Source: Lindgomyces ingoldianus (lineage: Eukaryota; Ascomycota; Dothideomycetes; Pleosporales; Lindgomycetaceae). From it: DNA of 64,000 nucleotides. Positions 45,792-60,014 of the stretch are shown piece by piece. The stretch spans positions 1 through 64,000 of the forward strand of contig NW_022985231.1 of assembly GCF_010093535.1 (NCBI RefSeq), written 5' to 3'. Each line of letters begins with the position of its first letter. Within the stretch, counting starts at the first letter, position 1. The position numbers were made by a program, and so were the translations under genes. The notes under the pieces were generated by a model. It ran no database searches and was not told the DNA's origin. It worked only from the letters and a program-made list of their open reading frames with translations.

Positions 45792-47439
45792 GTTAGAAAA
45801 GATGATGGCAAGAATGAGCGATGTTCGAGCACGATAAAGGTGGGAAACGAGTCCCAAGGAGCTTTTGAACAACACTTGTACTAAAGGGAATGTGCATAGA
45901 CCGAAATATCACATCTTCAGCCTGCGAGCGGGCAACATTTATGATGCCTAAAAGTCACAGGGTGTTGTTGCTTGCAAATGGTGAATCATGACGCAACAGC
46001 GAGTAGAGGCTATGTTCCTGCACAGCACCCTAGTGCTTAGGTGCTTTGATGCACACCTCCTCTCCGTCTCGAACGCCGGACTGTAGGCTCAGCCCTATGA
46101 AGCTGGGATAGAATGGCCACCATCTCAGAATCAGGTAGGCTGTATGTACGCCACTCAGCGGCGAAATGGGATACTCACCGACGCGGTCGGGAGAAAGTAG
46201 GCGAACGTGGTTGATGCCTGCAAAGACGTTTGCCTGCACATATTGAGCAGTTGTATACGTCAGATATTCAGTAAGGTTGACCAAGCAGTGCCAAGCGTAT
46301 TTGGGGAAAATTCTCGACTCTGATACGTTGGAGCTCCATAGCCAGTCAACTGGCACAGAAATACGCTCAGAGATAGGCTTTGAGATAGGCTTACGGGTAA
46401 CGTTACGGTGGCAGCATGACTGCGGTCCAGCCCTAGCCTAGGCCCTGGGCCATCGTTCTGAGATAGAGTGTCTCGAGACTGGAGTAGGATGGAATTTTGT
46501 GCGACCACCTCGACAGTCGGAAAGGCCGCGAACCGCGGTGAATGCCCCCATGAGGGAGACACCGCCTTTACATCCTGGTTCTCATTCCACTTCGTCGGGC
46601 TCTTGCGCGGTTGAAGTGTCGCATCAGCTAACGGGTCTCTCTGCAGAGCGGTTGATCCTTGTTGAAGTGCTGACGAACGTTCATGGTGTTCATCTTGAGG
46701 CGAACGAAGAAAATTTAGCATTCATCTGCATCTATCATTTGGAATACGCCTTTTGAAGTTTGTGCTATGGCGTTGATCTCGATGAGATAATTAGGGACCG
46801 CCGACCGGCCGAGGCTGATAAATCAGTCTGGAGGGCTGAGAACATCGGCATTTTAGTTCTTTTCCAAGGTTAGTAGTGCGCATCATGAGTGCATTGCCCA
46901 GAGTTGTATGACTGATACAAGACGGCTGGGTAGCAGACGATAAGGGCGATATGCACTCGCTGTTGTTTTGTGCGGCTGAAGGAGGGTAAGACTGCCAAGT
47001 GGTGAGTTGCGGTCTGGGGCACGGTCCAGCGCTACCAGCACGCATGGACCAAAGAGGCGAATAGAAGTCGCAGCATTTTCCCGAGGGCTTGATGGGATGG
47101 ACGACTTTTGATAAAGCTTTTCTATTAACATATTTGTGAGCCTGTTTTCGCCCATGTATGCACCGGATTCTATCTCCTAACGTGGACCATGACAGAGGAT
47201 ATATCGGCCGGAATTTTGCACCTGTGTTCTTGAGAGACTCTCCCTATTTCCCAGCTGAGGTTCAATAGATGGAGTCTGCCATAATGGTCTTTCGTTTTAC
47301 GGGATAGCACGATGTAGAGATACATACACCACGCGTGGCTCCGGGGGTATCTCTGATCAATGTTACATGTTTCAGTCCTCTATTGTCACTTCCTCCCCTC
47401 AGATTCCCTATACTCTCCCCTACTATTAACGACCACCGC
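45792..47439. other. Long upstream region of the glucan synthase
   Basis: About 1.6 kb without a supported gene. Open frames at 46260-46721 (minus) and elsewhere have no recognisable content. It includes the glucan synthase promoter and the 3' side of the GPI-protein gene. Confidence 0.4.
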
Positions 47440-48093
47440 CTACCAGGCATTCACCACCGCTGCACCTGCCAAAGCCAACAAAGCGCCACCCTCAACTCCA
47501 AACCTATACGCTGCACCAGTACTCGACGCGCTCGCTGCACTCCCCGTTGCGCTCCCACTCGCAGTTGCACTCGCACCTGAAGCCGTAGGCGACTTTGCAG
47601 CAGAAGCCGACCCACTCGTTCCAATACTCGTCACCATGTCCGAGCTCTGCGCGCCACTCGCCGTCGCACTCAATTTCTCTGCCCCCGCCGTAACCGTCGC
47701 GGTCAAAAACCCAATTTCAGATCCACTAAATGTCTCAGTGGTCGTACCAGGATCATTCGCACCCTCGCCTCCATTCGACACAAAACAAGGCATTTCGCTC
47801 TTCTGGAGGTTGTGCTCACAGCTAACGCTCATGGTAAAGTCGGATTCTGACATCACGGCTTCATAGATGGTGGTTGAGATGATGGAGAAGGCAAGGCCGG
47901 GGCCGAAACCGCAGTCAGAGCTGTCGACGTTGGTCGGGCAACTAAGGTGGAGGATGGTGGTGGATGGGTTGGCAGTAACGACGGAGGCGAGGAGATCGGA
48001 GCCTTCAGCGCCGGGGACGAACCATTCGATGGTTTGGTTTTGGGCCGCGGTGAGGCCGGTGAGGATGGTGATCAAGGCCGCGGTGCGAAGCAT
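47440..48093 (-). CDS. Secreted GPI-anchored Ser/Ala/Thr-rich protein
   Basis: A single exon encodes 217 residues starting at the ATG ending at 48093, which begins a clear signal peptide (MLRTAALITILTGLTAAQ). The mature part has a domain of about 120 residues with five cysteines (LHLSCPTNVDSSDCGFG, SVSCEHNL, MPCFVS), followed by a stalk of Ser, Ala, Thr and Gly. The protein ends in a hydrophobic tail (GGALLALAGAAVVNAW) after small residues, as expected for GPI attachment. Such fungal proteins sit in the wall or plasma membrane; the specific role is unknown. An in-frame ATG 30 codons upstream would place basic sequence before the signal peptide and is less likely. Confidence 0.85.
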   Translation of the reverse strand: MLRTAALITILTGLTAAQNQTIEWFVPGAEGSDLLASVVTANPSTTILHLSCPTNVDSSDCGFGPGLAFSIISTTIYEAVMSESDFTMSVSCEHNLQKSEMPCFVSNGGEGANDPGTTTETFSGSEIGFLTATVTAGAEKLSATASGAQSSDMVTSIGTSGSASAAKSPTASGASATASGSATGSAASASSTGAAYRFGVEGGALLALAGAAVVNAW

Positions 48094-50440
48094 AATGATG
48101 GGTTTTTGATAAGTAGGTGGACGTTGAGTATTATTTGGAATTGTATTAAAAGAAGGACGAAAGTATGTGAAACGAATCCCCAAAAGAGCGTGGCGAAGCT
48201 ATACAACAAAGCAAAAGCGACAGTCTGACGCGAAGAGGTGTGAAGGAGGCGTCTAGGGAAGTTTGTGACTTAAAACGCCCCCTTTCAAAGCTTGTTTCGC
48301 GGCTGCTGCACCCCGGACGAGCGCGGATGTGCACTTGACCAGGGGTTCCGAGCGTTCCGACCATGCTGATCCTCCAGCTTACCTTAAACAGTGAAATAAG
48401 CGATATGAGATCACAATGTCGCCGCTGTTCGCGTTTCGATTAAGGATTGAGAAAAGAGGCTCTCGAAGACTGACTAGTGGTGTAATGAGAAATAATCCAC
48501 AGCTGGTTGGCCCAGACACATTTTGCACAATCACACTTCAGATCTCCCCCGAAGTTACCCTACAACTCGGCATGAATGAAATGATCGCCCTCGAATAAGA
48601 CTTGTCTCAACACTATATTTCGCGAATACATAGCCGCTCCATGCCCTATTACTAGAGATAGGTCGATAGCATCCAAGACTCTAGCCGGATCGTTACCCGC
48701 CGCATCAAGCGCAAGGTCTTGAAGTTCGGTTATGGCTTTTTTGACGCTTCACCGGTGACTACGATTGCCCTAATATATACCCTGTATCTTGGACCAGTTC
48801 GGCCACTTATCGCATCCTCGAGGAAATCTTTCAAGAAGCCGTGTACATTTGGATCGTAGGCACCAGCCTCAATGGTGTACCATCAAATTATCAGCTAGGG
48901 GGCTTGTTTTACGAGGTGCAAGCCAATAGAGCACTCACATCTCGTAGCTGTCTTCTCACTCTCGTCTCCAAACTCTCTGGCCACCTTATCCTAAATGCTT
49001 GGGAACACTTGCCATTCCAATTCAACCTCGACGAGATTGAGTGGAGATATTGACGCTCATATTCAACCACAAGAACATGATTCTCAGGAGGATCTTCCCC
49101 AAAGCATTCCACAGGCAGCGGCCGAGATTCTCGCAACGTTCCAAACCATACGCAAAACACGCGCCATTAGTGACATCTCTGAGTTTTATAGACCTACCAC
49201 CCTTGGTTGCCCTCCCATCTGGAAATAAGGCATCGCACACCGCACCAGTAGAGGAGTCGTTGAACAGGGTTGGCGGGCGCATACAGATGAGAGTGAACAG
49301 AAGAAGAGGAATACTACGGAGATGATGAGCCGAGCAGGCATGCTCGTCATGGGTGGAATATTAGAGAAAGTCCAAGCTGTCTTGCTTTATACCTCAGTGA
49401 CTTGTCTTGAAAAGATGGCTGTGAGATTGTTGAATTGTCTAAGTGTGTGAATCCGGGGCAAAATGTGGCATCACTGTCGCAGGCTTATCGAACACATCAA
49501 ATATTCTCTACCACTAAGAGCAGCGAACCCCCCCGAATGTAGATGGCAGGTTCGGGGGATGTGCTATCATCTTATTAAGACCATTCGCTTCCTCGGCAAA
49601 GATACCTTGAATCGAGGTAAGTGATGCACGCTATGCTCTACCTCTAGCTACTCCTGGAACCCTCCTGAAAGCTTCGAACCTTCTAGGGGTAAGAGTTACC
49701 AATACCCATGACAAGTATGCAAGACCCCACAACTCTTGGCCAATTTTCGACGGGTCGAAGGGGGACAAAAGAGAAGTGGAGGGGAGAGGAAGTGAATCGG
49801 ACCGACGATTTCAGGTTATAGATGAAGACGCGGCTTCGGAGCTAGCTGCAGGGAAAGGTTGAGAGAGATAGACCGTTAGTCGTGATAATGGGATGCATTG
49901 GCAAGCAGTTAGGAGTAGAGTCTGGAGCTGAAGTGTGACTCCCTAGGCTTAGGTAGGTTGGAGACTCCAGATGCATCACGCCTGAGTTACATCACGCCTT
50001 GGCCAAAGGGCCTCATCGAAAATCTTGATTGGTTGAGTTAAGGTAAGTAGTACATAGTGAGTTTTGTGGCCAGTTTGTGTGCAGAGCGGGGAAACATGTT
50101 GATGTGTGGGGCTGCAGCGCTGGCGACTCTGTACTCTCTGAATTCAGAGCGCCAATAACACCTCATCGGCTTCATTTCCCCTCTCCGATATTTCTAGTCT
50201 ACAAATTTAACCCTCTCATGAGAAACCAAGTGACTCGCAATAGAAAACTGGAGGTGTTTTGAAATCTGCCTTCTGTTAATCTAGATCTGGTGACCCCAGA
50301 GCAAGGATGCAGATCCATCAATAATGCTCAGCCTCAAGTGAGCAACTCGAGACAAGAAAAATCCAACACCACCTCCACCACGCTCCTAGCTACAAGTCTC
50401 CCTTTCCCTCCCATATCGCACAAAGATCGCAACTTCAACT
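48094..50440. other. Gene-poor interval of 2.3 kb
   Basis: No gene is supported. Plus-strand frames near 48995-49325 look weakly protein-like but show no family. A short hairpin (CCCCCGAA with TTCGGGGG, 13-base loop) occurs near 49530-49560. The last 200 bases form the promoter of the membrane protein starting at 50441. Confidence 0.35.
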
Positions 50441-50881
50441 ATGGTCGCTATAGCGTTTCCCTTCTTCACATCGCGCTCCATACCACTGGCCCTTAGCATT
50501 ATCCACGAAAGCCAGCTTATTCTAGCTGCTCTATGTCTCATCACAGTCCTCTTCTGCCTCCTCCACCCGCTCTACCGCTCCGCATTCGTCTTCGCCCTAC
50601 TCTGGGGATGGATCCTGTCCTCCATCACAACCGCAATCATTCTTTATGCAGAACATAGTTCTGCTGCCAGGGGCACTCTCAACAAAGCACGATACGCGCA
50701 GCTTCAACTCTACAAAATGGGGGCAGCCACAGTGTGTTACTTAATCGGCTACATCATACTGGCTAGTACACCCCAACCCGGAATGGTCACGGACGGGGTG
50801 AGCGGGTATATGAGGGAATTCCTAGGTGGTGGACATATGGATCACGCGTTTCTCCTCTGCACACATCTGGTGAACTGGTAA
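50441..50881 (+). CDS. Small multi-pass membrane protein, 3' end uncertain
   Basis: The frame encodes 146 residues with at least three strongly hydrophobic segments: LSIIHESQLILAALCLITVL, FVFALLWGWILSSITTAIIL and GAATVCYLIGYIILAST. The four-segment layout resembles the MARVEL-like fungal membrane proteins, but I cannot name a family. At CTGGTGAACTG the sequence GTAAGT suggests an intron to the AG at 50931. Downstream, the frame GLPGAQRLFLWVGFIYSRVM looks like a fourth membrane segment ending near 51042, but no canonical donor joins it in that phase except GTGGTG at 50827. The first exon is convincing, the last is not solved. Confidence 0.6.
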   Translation: MVAIAFPFFTSRSIPLALSIIHESQLILAALCLITVLFCLLHPLYRSAFVFALLWGWILSSITTAIILYAEHSSAARGTLNKARYAQLQLYKMGAATVCYLIGYIILASTPQPGMVTDGVSGYMREFLGGGHMDHAFLLCTHLVNW

Positions 50882-51649
50882 GTTCTTTCTCTCTCAACAC
50901 TCATTCACTTGGGCATCTGGGTCGATCGCAGGCTTACCCGGCGCACAAAGGTTATTTCTCTGGGTGGGATTCATCTATTCCCGCGTCATGCGTGAAGGTG
51001 CTCCTATTCGGTTTAATGAAGATAGGCCGATTAGGTTAGGATAGTCAGCTTGATGAAACGACTGATGATTAAGCCCTTGCGAGAGCCCTCCAGGCCCCGG
51101 AACCGGAATGGGAGGGCTGAAGATGATCAGAGTACTCCGCGCAAATTTTTTAAGCGGAAACTGGTACGGCCTTGGAAATTATCCTTAGTAGTCGCCCTAT
51201 GCGTTAGGGAAATTACCAAAACTTGAAAAGTCATTGGGCTAATCATCCAGGTAGTTGAAGGAAAGTTCCTTAGTCGTTTCATCGTCTTTTCGTTGCTTCC
51301 TACATCCTCCTCGCCACCTCAAGCAAATCAATCAAAATATTCAGCCACCTTGTTCATTAAATCCACCCTTCATACCGGCCTACCCACAAAGTGTTTTGAA
51401 ACAAGTGCTCTTGCAAGGTCATCCCTGCCATACACCACTCCCCTCTTTAACAGTCCCTTCATAATAGCAGGCCAAAAAACTGGAAAGAATAAGGTCGTAC
51501 TTCGTGCACGATTCATTAAGAATTATGGCTACATTCTTCATACATACAAGGTTGCACACCCGGACGGGTATCACTATACACAAAAAATGCTCCAATCCAT
51601 CTCCCTTACCCTCTCAGAGGATAAATCCCCACTCGTCACAACGGCACAC
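50882..51649. other. Intergenic region, may hold the last exon of the membrane protein
   Basis: Bases 50932-51042 are open and hydrophobic in one frame, as discussed for the preceding gene. The rest, to the stop of the CFEM gene at 51650, has no supported feature. Confidence 0.35.
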
Positions 51650-52359
51650 TTACAAAAGATAAGCAACAAGGCCCATCAAACCCGCAACACCCGCGGGCAC
51701 TTTAATAGCGCTGGCGGCGCCGGTGAACAGAGGTGGTGATGTGTACGAGCCAGTGCCGGTAGGAGCTACGTAGGAGGAACCAGTTCCAGTCGGGGAGGAT
51801 GGGTACGGAGCAGGACCGGTCGGGTAAGGAGCAGTTGGGGCAGGGATGGATGAATGCTTAGGCTTGCCAAGGGTGACGGTGGTGGTGATGGTGACGACGG
51901 CGCAAGAGTCGGCAGAGGCGGTTGGGTAGGTATCAATGGCTGAGGTAGTGGCAACGGGAGCTGGAGAAGTGTTAACGTCAATCCTTTCTTTCACATGATT
52001 GTTTACTAACCAGACGAGACAGGGGCGCTGGATTCAACTACTTGTGCTGACGTAGCTGGAGCAGCCGAGCTTGCAGGCGGCGTAGAGACATTGATAGGCA
52101 CACCCGCAGCTGCGCAGATGCCTCCAAGGACAGTGATGACCTTCGCTTCATCAGCCGCGCTGCACGCAGACTGGACACACGGCGTGATAGCGGGTGTCAG
52201 CTGATCAGCCTTGCCGCAGGCACACTTGAAGTCGGTGATGCTGCATCCTACACCTTGCACACCAGTGGCAACACAGGCGAGCGCACACGATGGGATGTCT
52301 GAAATGCCTTGGGCGGAGACGGCGGCCGCGAGGGCGAGGATGGCCGTTGTGTACTTCAT
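51650..52359 (-). CDS. CFEM-domain GPI-anchored protein
   Basis: Two exons (52359-52011 and 51960-51650, intron 50 bp) encode 219 residues. A signal peptide (MKYTTAILALAAAVSAQ) leads directly into a CFEM domain with all eight cysteines in order: PSCALAC, GVGC, FKCAC, PCVQSAC and GGIC. The aspartate just before the central CxC (SITDFKC) is present; in studied CFEM proteins this residue binds haem iron. A long Ser/Pro/Thr-rich stalk with PYPTGPAPYPSS and GTGSSY repeats follows, then a small-residue site and a hydrophobic tail (VPAGVAGLMGLVAYLL) typical of GPI anchoring. Such proteins act in haem or iron uptake, cell-surface structure or host interaction; which one here is not known. Confidence 0.9.
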
Positions 52360-54025
52360 TTTGAAAGGGGTGTTGGAGTAGGATTAAGTATGTATGGGGA
52401 TAGATGTAGTAAGAATAGCTGAAAGAATGTGGATGCTCGATGAAGCTGTGTTGGAAAGAGTGGATACAGTATGGAACGACTGTGTACGATCACTTGATGG
52501 ATGTCAGGATGAAGAAGACAGAAAGAAACGAAAGAATACCACCTCCCGCCTGTTTATATTCCATCTTGTCCCTCTCTGTGCACTGTGCTGTGCCGTCTCC
52601 CAAAGCTCGCGTCCCACCGGCTCATTTCCCTCTCCACCCCTCACCCCCAGCATCGTCTTTATGCCAATACCCGGCCAGCCTCGCCGTCCGTCGCGACCAC
52701 CGTCGGAAATTGCCATCCTATTACAGGCACGATTGCCGCTTCCATAAGAAGTCGTGCAGCAGGTCCCGCCAATCATGGCGATCCGTGCCACGATGCAAGT
52801 CTAAGTGGTCGGCTCGGAGGGTAGCTGTTTGGGTGCAGTGTGCAGAGAGCCTTGTTTGTGACCCTGGTTACCGTGACAAAGAACATGTGGTTTGGACCGC
52901 TGAGTAAATTAAGGTACAGGTCTGATTGGACGGGGTGCAAATGACGCTGGGTGTATCTGGGTTTGGGAGGATATCATGGCTGGCGATGTGCAATATCTGC
53001 GAAACGGTGCACGCCTCGCGCTCCTCATAATTCTAATCTCTTCGTCTAATGCTTGCGAAGTCGAATGCATGAATTACACTCTTCTAACCGTCGACCTGAA
53101 GATTTTCTTTAAAATCTGTTTCACAAGGCTTGTGAAATCGTGGCAGCGGGAAACTGTGAAAATTTGAGGAAAAGGGGGTCCCTGCATGCCATCATCTCGT
53201 TCAGGAATAGCGCATTCTGGAGAACCCCTGCAAATTACCCTTTTCCGCCTCCACATTCTGAAGCTTCGCCGTAGATCGCGTGTTGCCAAGATCTTCGATG
53301 GGCGCATCATAACGGCTCGATGCGCAATGCGACGGCGGCTTCGGCGAAGCCTTTATAGAGAAGATGGAGATTGAGGTCGAGGTTGGGCTGAGGCGGTGAG
53401 ATGATGATAAACCTTATGAAGAGTAACGTTAGACGAGAGGGAGGGTGAACAGGAGTTTCGGTCGACTCCGTGCTCAATTTTGCGCTTTGTTTAGTTGTCG
53501 GCGAACGAGTGGTTCTCCGCAAAGTCGCGTTTAGGCTCCTTGGCCGCACGGTTGGATCTCGGCGCCCAACTTTCTTGACAAGATGAATTTGAGAAAAATA
53601 TCCAGCGCTAACGTCTAAAAGACCTAATTGGCTTTCCATGATGCATATTAAAAAGGAGTTGATGGGCGTCTGAAACTGATGCATGTGAAAATTAGATTGC
53701 CAAGACCCGTGGACCTTTCCCTCCAGTTACCATAAACCTTTCTCCGACGTCGTCTCTTACCTCAATCCCAATCCTCCCGTGTGTCTTTCAGTTCAGGGCT
53801 GTCGGTTTTTCTCAGCAAATTAGAGCAATATGCCTCCAGTGCGCCATAGCCTATCTCATGTCTGCGAGGAACTATGTCCGAAGAGGGGCAAACAAACATA
53901 GTGCTCCACTCCTTCCTCCCCTGGAATTCGACATTTATTTATCAGGGTTCCAAATCACGACTATATCATTCTTCTTATCTTTCATCTGTGTTAGCCTTCC
54001 ATGCTATGGCATGAGTTTTCGTCCT
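52360..54025. other. Long intergenic region, no supported gene
   Basis: Overlapping open frames around 52394-52907 lie on both strands and read as chance in a pyrimidine-rich stretch. The part at 53300-53700 has an open minus-strand frame without similarity. No RNA gene is seen. Confidence 0.35.
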
Positions 54026-54544
54026 TCACATACTAGTCACCTTCGCTAGTATAGAACCAAAATCCACCATAGCCAAACTGCAGATGCCAGCTCGAGCCAG
54101 ACAAACGCAAACACCACCTACTCGACTTCTGGTACATATGCGCTCACCACGAGTAACAGGAATACAAAAAAGTCCGAGGGAGAGCAAGTTCAGCACGAAC
54201 AGCCCCAAGCTTAACAAGATGATCTGGTGTAGCAACCAATTCTTGATCCACACGTCCGAAATCAATATTGATGTAATTTCACTAGAACCAAGTGCCAGGG
54301 TGAAAAATTACCAAACGATCGAGACGAAGAGGTGTACTTTGTCTTTGGAGAACGAGTATTGTGGGGGCTCAGAAATGTTCGAGAGAAGAACATTGAACGT
54401 GACCTGACCGCTAAATAGAGCAATAGCGAGCGTAGTCTTAAGACGCCCATCTAGCCATTTCATGAAACGCACGGGACCTTCAACAGCGGAGGGCGGGCTT
54501 GCTGGCTCTGGGATAGTAGTTCTGGGGACTGATGCCCCATGCAT
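54026..54544 (-). CDS. Possible small membrane protein, model uncertain
   Basis: Two minus-strand segments look coding: 54544-54312 (MHGASVPRTTIPEPASPP, then GRLKTTLAIALFSGQVTFNVLL and DKVHLFVSIVW) and 54281 or lower to 54026 (NWLLHQIILLSLGLFVLNLLSLGLF). Both contain hydrophobic stretches of membrane-segment length, and the PP-rich leader followed by a basic residue and hydrophobic segment is common in small fungal membrane proteins. Joining them with GTAATT and the CTAG at 54282 leaves an intron of only 30 bp, shorter than any other here. The alternative (GTCTCG to the AAG before NWLL) gives about 85 bp but a poor donor. It may be a broken gene. Confidence 0.3.
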
Positions 54545-57500
54545 TTCATTGTGTCAGTCAACGTTTCTAGTCTGAAGACCCGATGCCGATACGTACCTGC
54601 GCGGGATAGCTTTGATAGGATTATCCTATTCAGATATGATGGAGATTTGTGAGGGAAGAAGAAAGATTGCAATCGCAAAGTACAGACAATGATCGTTTCA
54701 CTCACAAGTTTTCAGTTCTCCTAAACTGTGGTCAAAACAGTGTCCCGCTTTTTCTCGGAGACTGAAAAAATCTAGGAGACTACTGAACCCTGACATCCGT
54801 GATAGCGAGCACACAGCTAGACTTCTTATATTAGCCGTGGTCCTTGTGCTGGCTTGAAGCTAGTTCTCTTCCATGTTGGTTGGTCCTGAGACAAGCCACA
54901 TGCAGTACTTATCTCTGAGATTTTATTTTGGCTTGCTGATGGAACGAGCTTAGTAATCCTGGTGTGGGATTTTCAGGAGTCAGCGGTTGCGACAAGTCAG
55001 CAGGCAGCGGAACTCCCCTGATTGGGATGCCGGATATGTGGGGAAGCCTCCACCTGGGATACAACAGCGGGGCAGGCTCAACCTATAACCTCACTAACGC
55101 CAAGTCGAGCGAGCGATTCAACACTTTGTTGCCTTAGAATTTCGTCTACAAAATGAGGTGAGACTCCTTTCTTCCTTTATCCTATGGGTGTGTGGTTCAC
55201 AGCCTGATGCCACACTAAGAACTACTGAGACCTATGCTATTAATGGACTACGGGGCTTTCAAAAAGCTCAGGCGTTGTGGAGGAAAGATATTCGAAATGA
55301 TCTACAGGCTCGAGGTTAGTTCGCAAATTGATGCGATGTCTCCCTAACCGAACCAAACACTTCTCAAAACGATCCTTTACCATATACGACCCCTATTATC
55401 AACACTAAAGCTAATCCCTTCAAAACACGACTAAGAAGCCAGCTTGCATCCTACCCCCCCAGTTGTAGCTACTAATCGCTCCGCTGATGGAAATACGTAG
55501 ATCAAAAGAGCTTTGTCCCAACACCGCCCACAAACTGTATGGTGTTCTCCGTTTGCAAAGGTTTTACCATAGTCCAACTCACGTGGTGCTGCACACTTAC
55601 AGACTCCGTTAATTTCAAAGTGTGTGGCAACGTAGTCTTTTCCTTAACGCATTCTTTGAGATAGCACTACAATCCTGATCTAGTGGCTGCGAAACCGTGT
55701 CCGCAACATGCATCTACAAAGTTTTCAGTCGTAGATACCATTCAGGTTATAACAAGGAGAGCAGAATAAACGCTTCTTTGTCTCTACCATATGGCTGAAT
55801 GGTAGCAGGATTCCCTCTCTGTAGTAGGCTGGACTAGAATAGATTAACGCCCATTAACCCAGATCCCCATCTACGAATTCGTGTAAGTACTGCTAGAGGC
55901 TTTCCCCTTGGCCGGTTTCTTCAACTCCTCCAAGGTTTGGGCGATCAATTCAAGCATGGTCGAGGTTATTACAGCCATAGAGTTCAGTGGGATGAATCCA
56001 TCACTCACGAACCGCGCTTCCATTGTCCGCTAGCCAGATTTATCGAAGCAATAGATCCAGAAACACATATCCGAAGGAAAACCCCACTTTCGAATGTGAA
56101 TGTCGAAGACCTGGCAAAACTATATTCTAGTACGCCACATGTAAACGGAATTCATCACATGCCTCTCCGGGGCACTTTTCGTAGGCACGCGACTCAATTG
56201 GCGGACCGTTAGCTCGGTGTCACGGAGTCTCAGTCAGCTGTGCTTTGGTTCGAGGCTTCTGATGAAATATTTCCCGAATTAAGAGCCCGGTCTCAGGGTA
56301 CTTCGCTCTCTTAGCGAATATATTATCTCGATGATCTGGGTTCAGAATCTCTACTTGAGCTGCTTTATACGTCAGCTCCAGAAAAGTAAACCTTCAGAAC
56401 CTATCCCTTCTACTACTTTCTTCAGAAGGTCGCACTGCTACAGAGTTGTTAACAAACAGTTTTCATCTAGACCGTAACCTGTTGTACCATTTTCATATCT
56501 TACAAACCAGTAACTCTTCCTATAGATAGAGAGCTTACCCCGATGCGTCGACCAGACCAAGGGCAATATTGGGTGGAGTGTAGATCTGAAGGGCTCTCTT
56601 ATAACAGGAGACGATGCGTTCATCTTCGTTTTATTTGCTCAAAGTTCCGGGGACAGCGCATCTCCTCCAGTTAGTGCCAAACGAAGACTAAAGTTATTAT
56701 CCTTAAATATTTTCTAGAGTCGCTCCGTCTTGACCATGCCACCTCCACTGTGTTTCTTGAAAAGTGGCTGTAGGATGCCTGTGATTTCCTATCACGCTAA
56801 AGTGGTATCGAGAGGAGATAGAGCCTTAGAGTAGCCATATAGAAATCTTCTGAATTCTTTAACTCTCTCTCTCTGCTGCCTTACATGCCAACTAGCCAAC
56901 ATCATCGTGTCCTAAACAGTACTGCAACAGTTTAAAGCCTTACCCACTCGGCTAAATTCATCCTCGTGCAAGTCGCGCAAACGAAGTAACACAACACCTA
57001 AATCTACACAGCCTCAGACCACTTGAGCCATACTACCCACAGCCCAGGGTGACCTTTAGCAACCTTACATAAACCACAATTTCAGGAGGGGAGGCGAGAG
57101 GAGAGGACTGAGTTCCTGAAAATCGGGGGACAATTTGTTGAGCCATGGCTACAGGCATAGCACAGTCCAGAAAGTCCCGACTACTGTCCTCGTCCCGCAC
57201 TTTAAACCGCTCTCGACCATTTGTGTACGGCTGATGCCGTATTAAAGGACGGTCCGGAGCGGGTATGCGCTGGCGCCTCATGTATATCGTCGGCCATTGA
57301 GGATGTAGCATTCTTTCACGTTCCACCCACATCTACATACGAAAATGGCAGTGGAACGTGTGGATTCCACGAACGATCAACTTTAGAAGATATTCTCGTA
57401 TCAATGTCTTAGAGGTGCAGCCATCAGCTCACTTTCTTCCGAATGAGTTGCACAAAGCGGAACTTCCTCTCTCATGGACTTGAACCGCGTATCACAAGAT

Positions 57501-57671
57501 GAGGGGTTGTGGACATTGACATGTAGTATAGTGAGGAGTTTATAGCAGAGAGAGTATATATAAACCCCTAGGTGTTCTGGCGAACGGTTTGAATTCTGCA
57601 TCTTCTCTCTGCTTTCTTATATACCTTGTCTGTAGACAAATTTTGCTCCAGGTCAGCAAATCCTTCGCACC
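54545..57671. other. Gene-poor interval of 3.1 kb
   Basis: No gene can be supported. A short stretch around 55210-55320 reads LRTTETYAINGLRGFQKAQALWRKDIRNDLQARG-like sequence ending in a stop, and 55937-56212 is another open frame; both could be fragments of decayed genes. TA-rich patches and many short frames are typical of degenerate sequence. The last 200 bases hold the promoter of the M20 gene, including a TATATATAAA run near 57556. Confidence 0.35.
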
Positions 57672-59225
<1,554 letters not shown>

Positions 59226-60014
59226 GTGGTACCCACTTTCGTGCTCCAGCAGATGCGTCTCGGTCTCGTCACCTTAACCCTAAGGGATATGTTTGCAGTC
59301 ACGGAGTTCTCTAAGCTCCACCACTGCTGCCTACCTTCCTTATATGCTGCCTGCCTTATTACCGTGCTATTTCCCTCACTCCTCTACATAAATAGACCCT
59401 TAGGTACACTCTTTTAGCAATCAACCGAGCTAGTTCCTCATGACCTTGGCGACCCCAAATCTTCACAGAATACGACTGCGGTGTTTCGGTCTTTTGCAAT
59501 TTGATGTCAAGGCCAGTGGAGGCGAAAGTATATGAATGCTAATATCATAGGTTCAGGGCGGGTGTCTAATAGAATAGTGCAGAAAAGTTCAAACATTTCT
59601 GCGAAAGTGCAGGTGGTTGTAGTGGCGCTGCGCGCAGTCTGGTCCGGATCCACATTGACCCCGGCTAGTGCCGCGGAAGCTATCCGTCATTTGTCTTCTT
59701 GAGGCTTGGGTGCCTGCCACATCAAGAGCCCCTGAAAAGTGCTCTTGATGATGCCTCGAGATGCTATCACCCATCCATAGTATTGACAGAGGAACGAGTT
59801 GTGGATGGGTGGCCAAGGAATTCCTCGGCACAAAATTAGTGCCTAATCCAATTCAACGGCGCCTGGTTGGTGCCAAAGAGACTCTAGGTATCAAACGAGG
59901 AAGCCAGTGGTCTAATTAAGGTTACAAGTGGCGCGGAAATTCTGAAGTTTAAAGTGTGACACGACTCTAACCCTGCTTGAACAGGACCGCCATCCCAAGC
60001 ATATTCTAACCCCT
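59226..60014. other. Intergenic region between convergent genes
   Basis: Lies between the stops of the M20 gene (plus) and the FAD monooxygenase (minus). No gene or repeat is recognised; a minus-strand frame at 59831-59589 has no similarity. Confidence 0.4.

Noticed and set aside
46260..46721. 153-residue minus-strand frame upstream of the glucan synthase
   Set aside because: Composition is irregular and no domain or splice pattern supports it.
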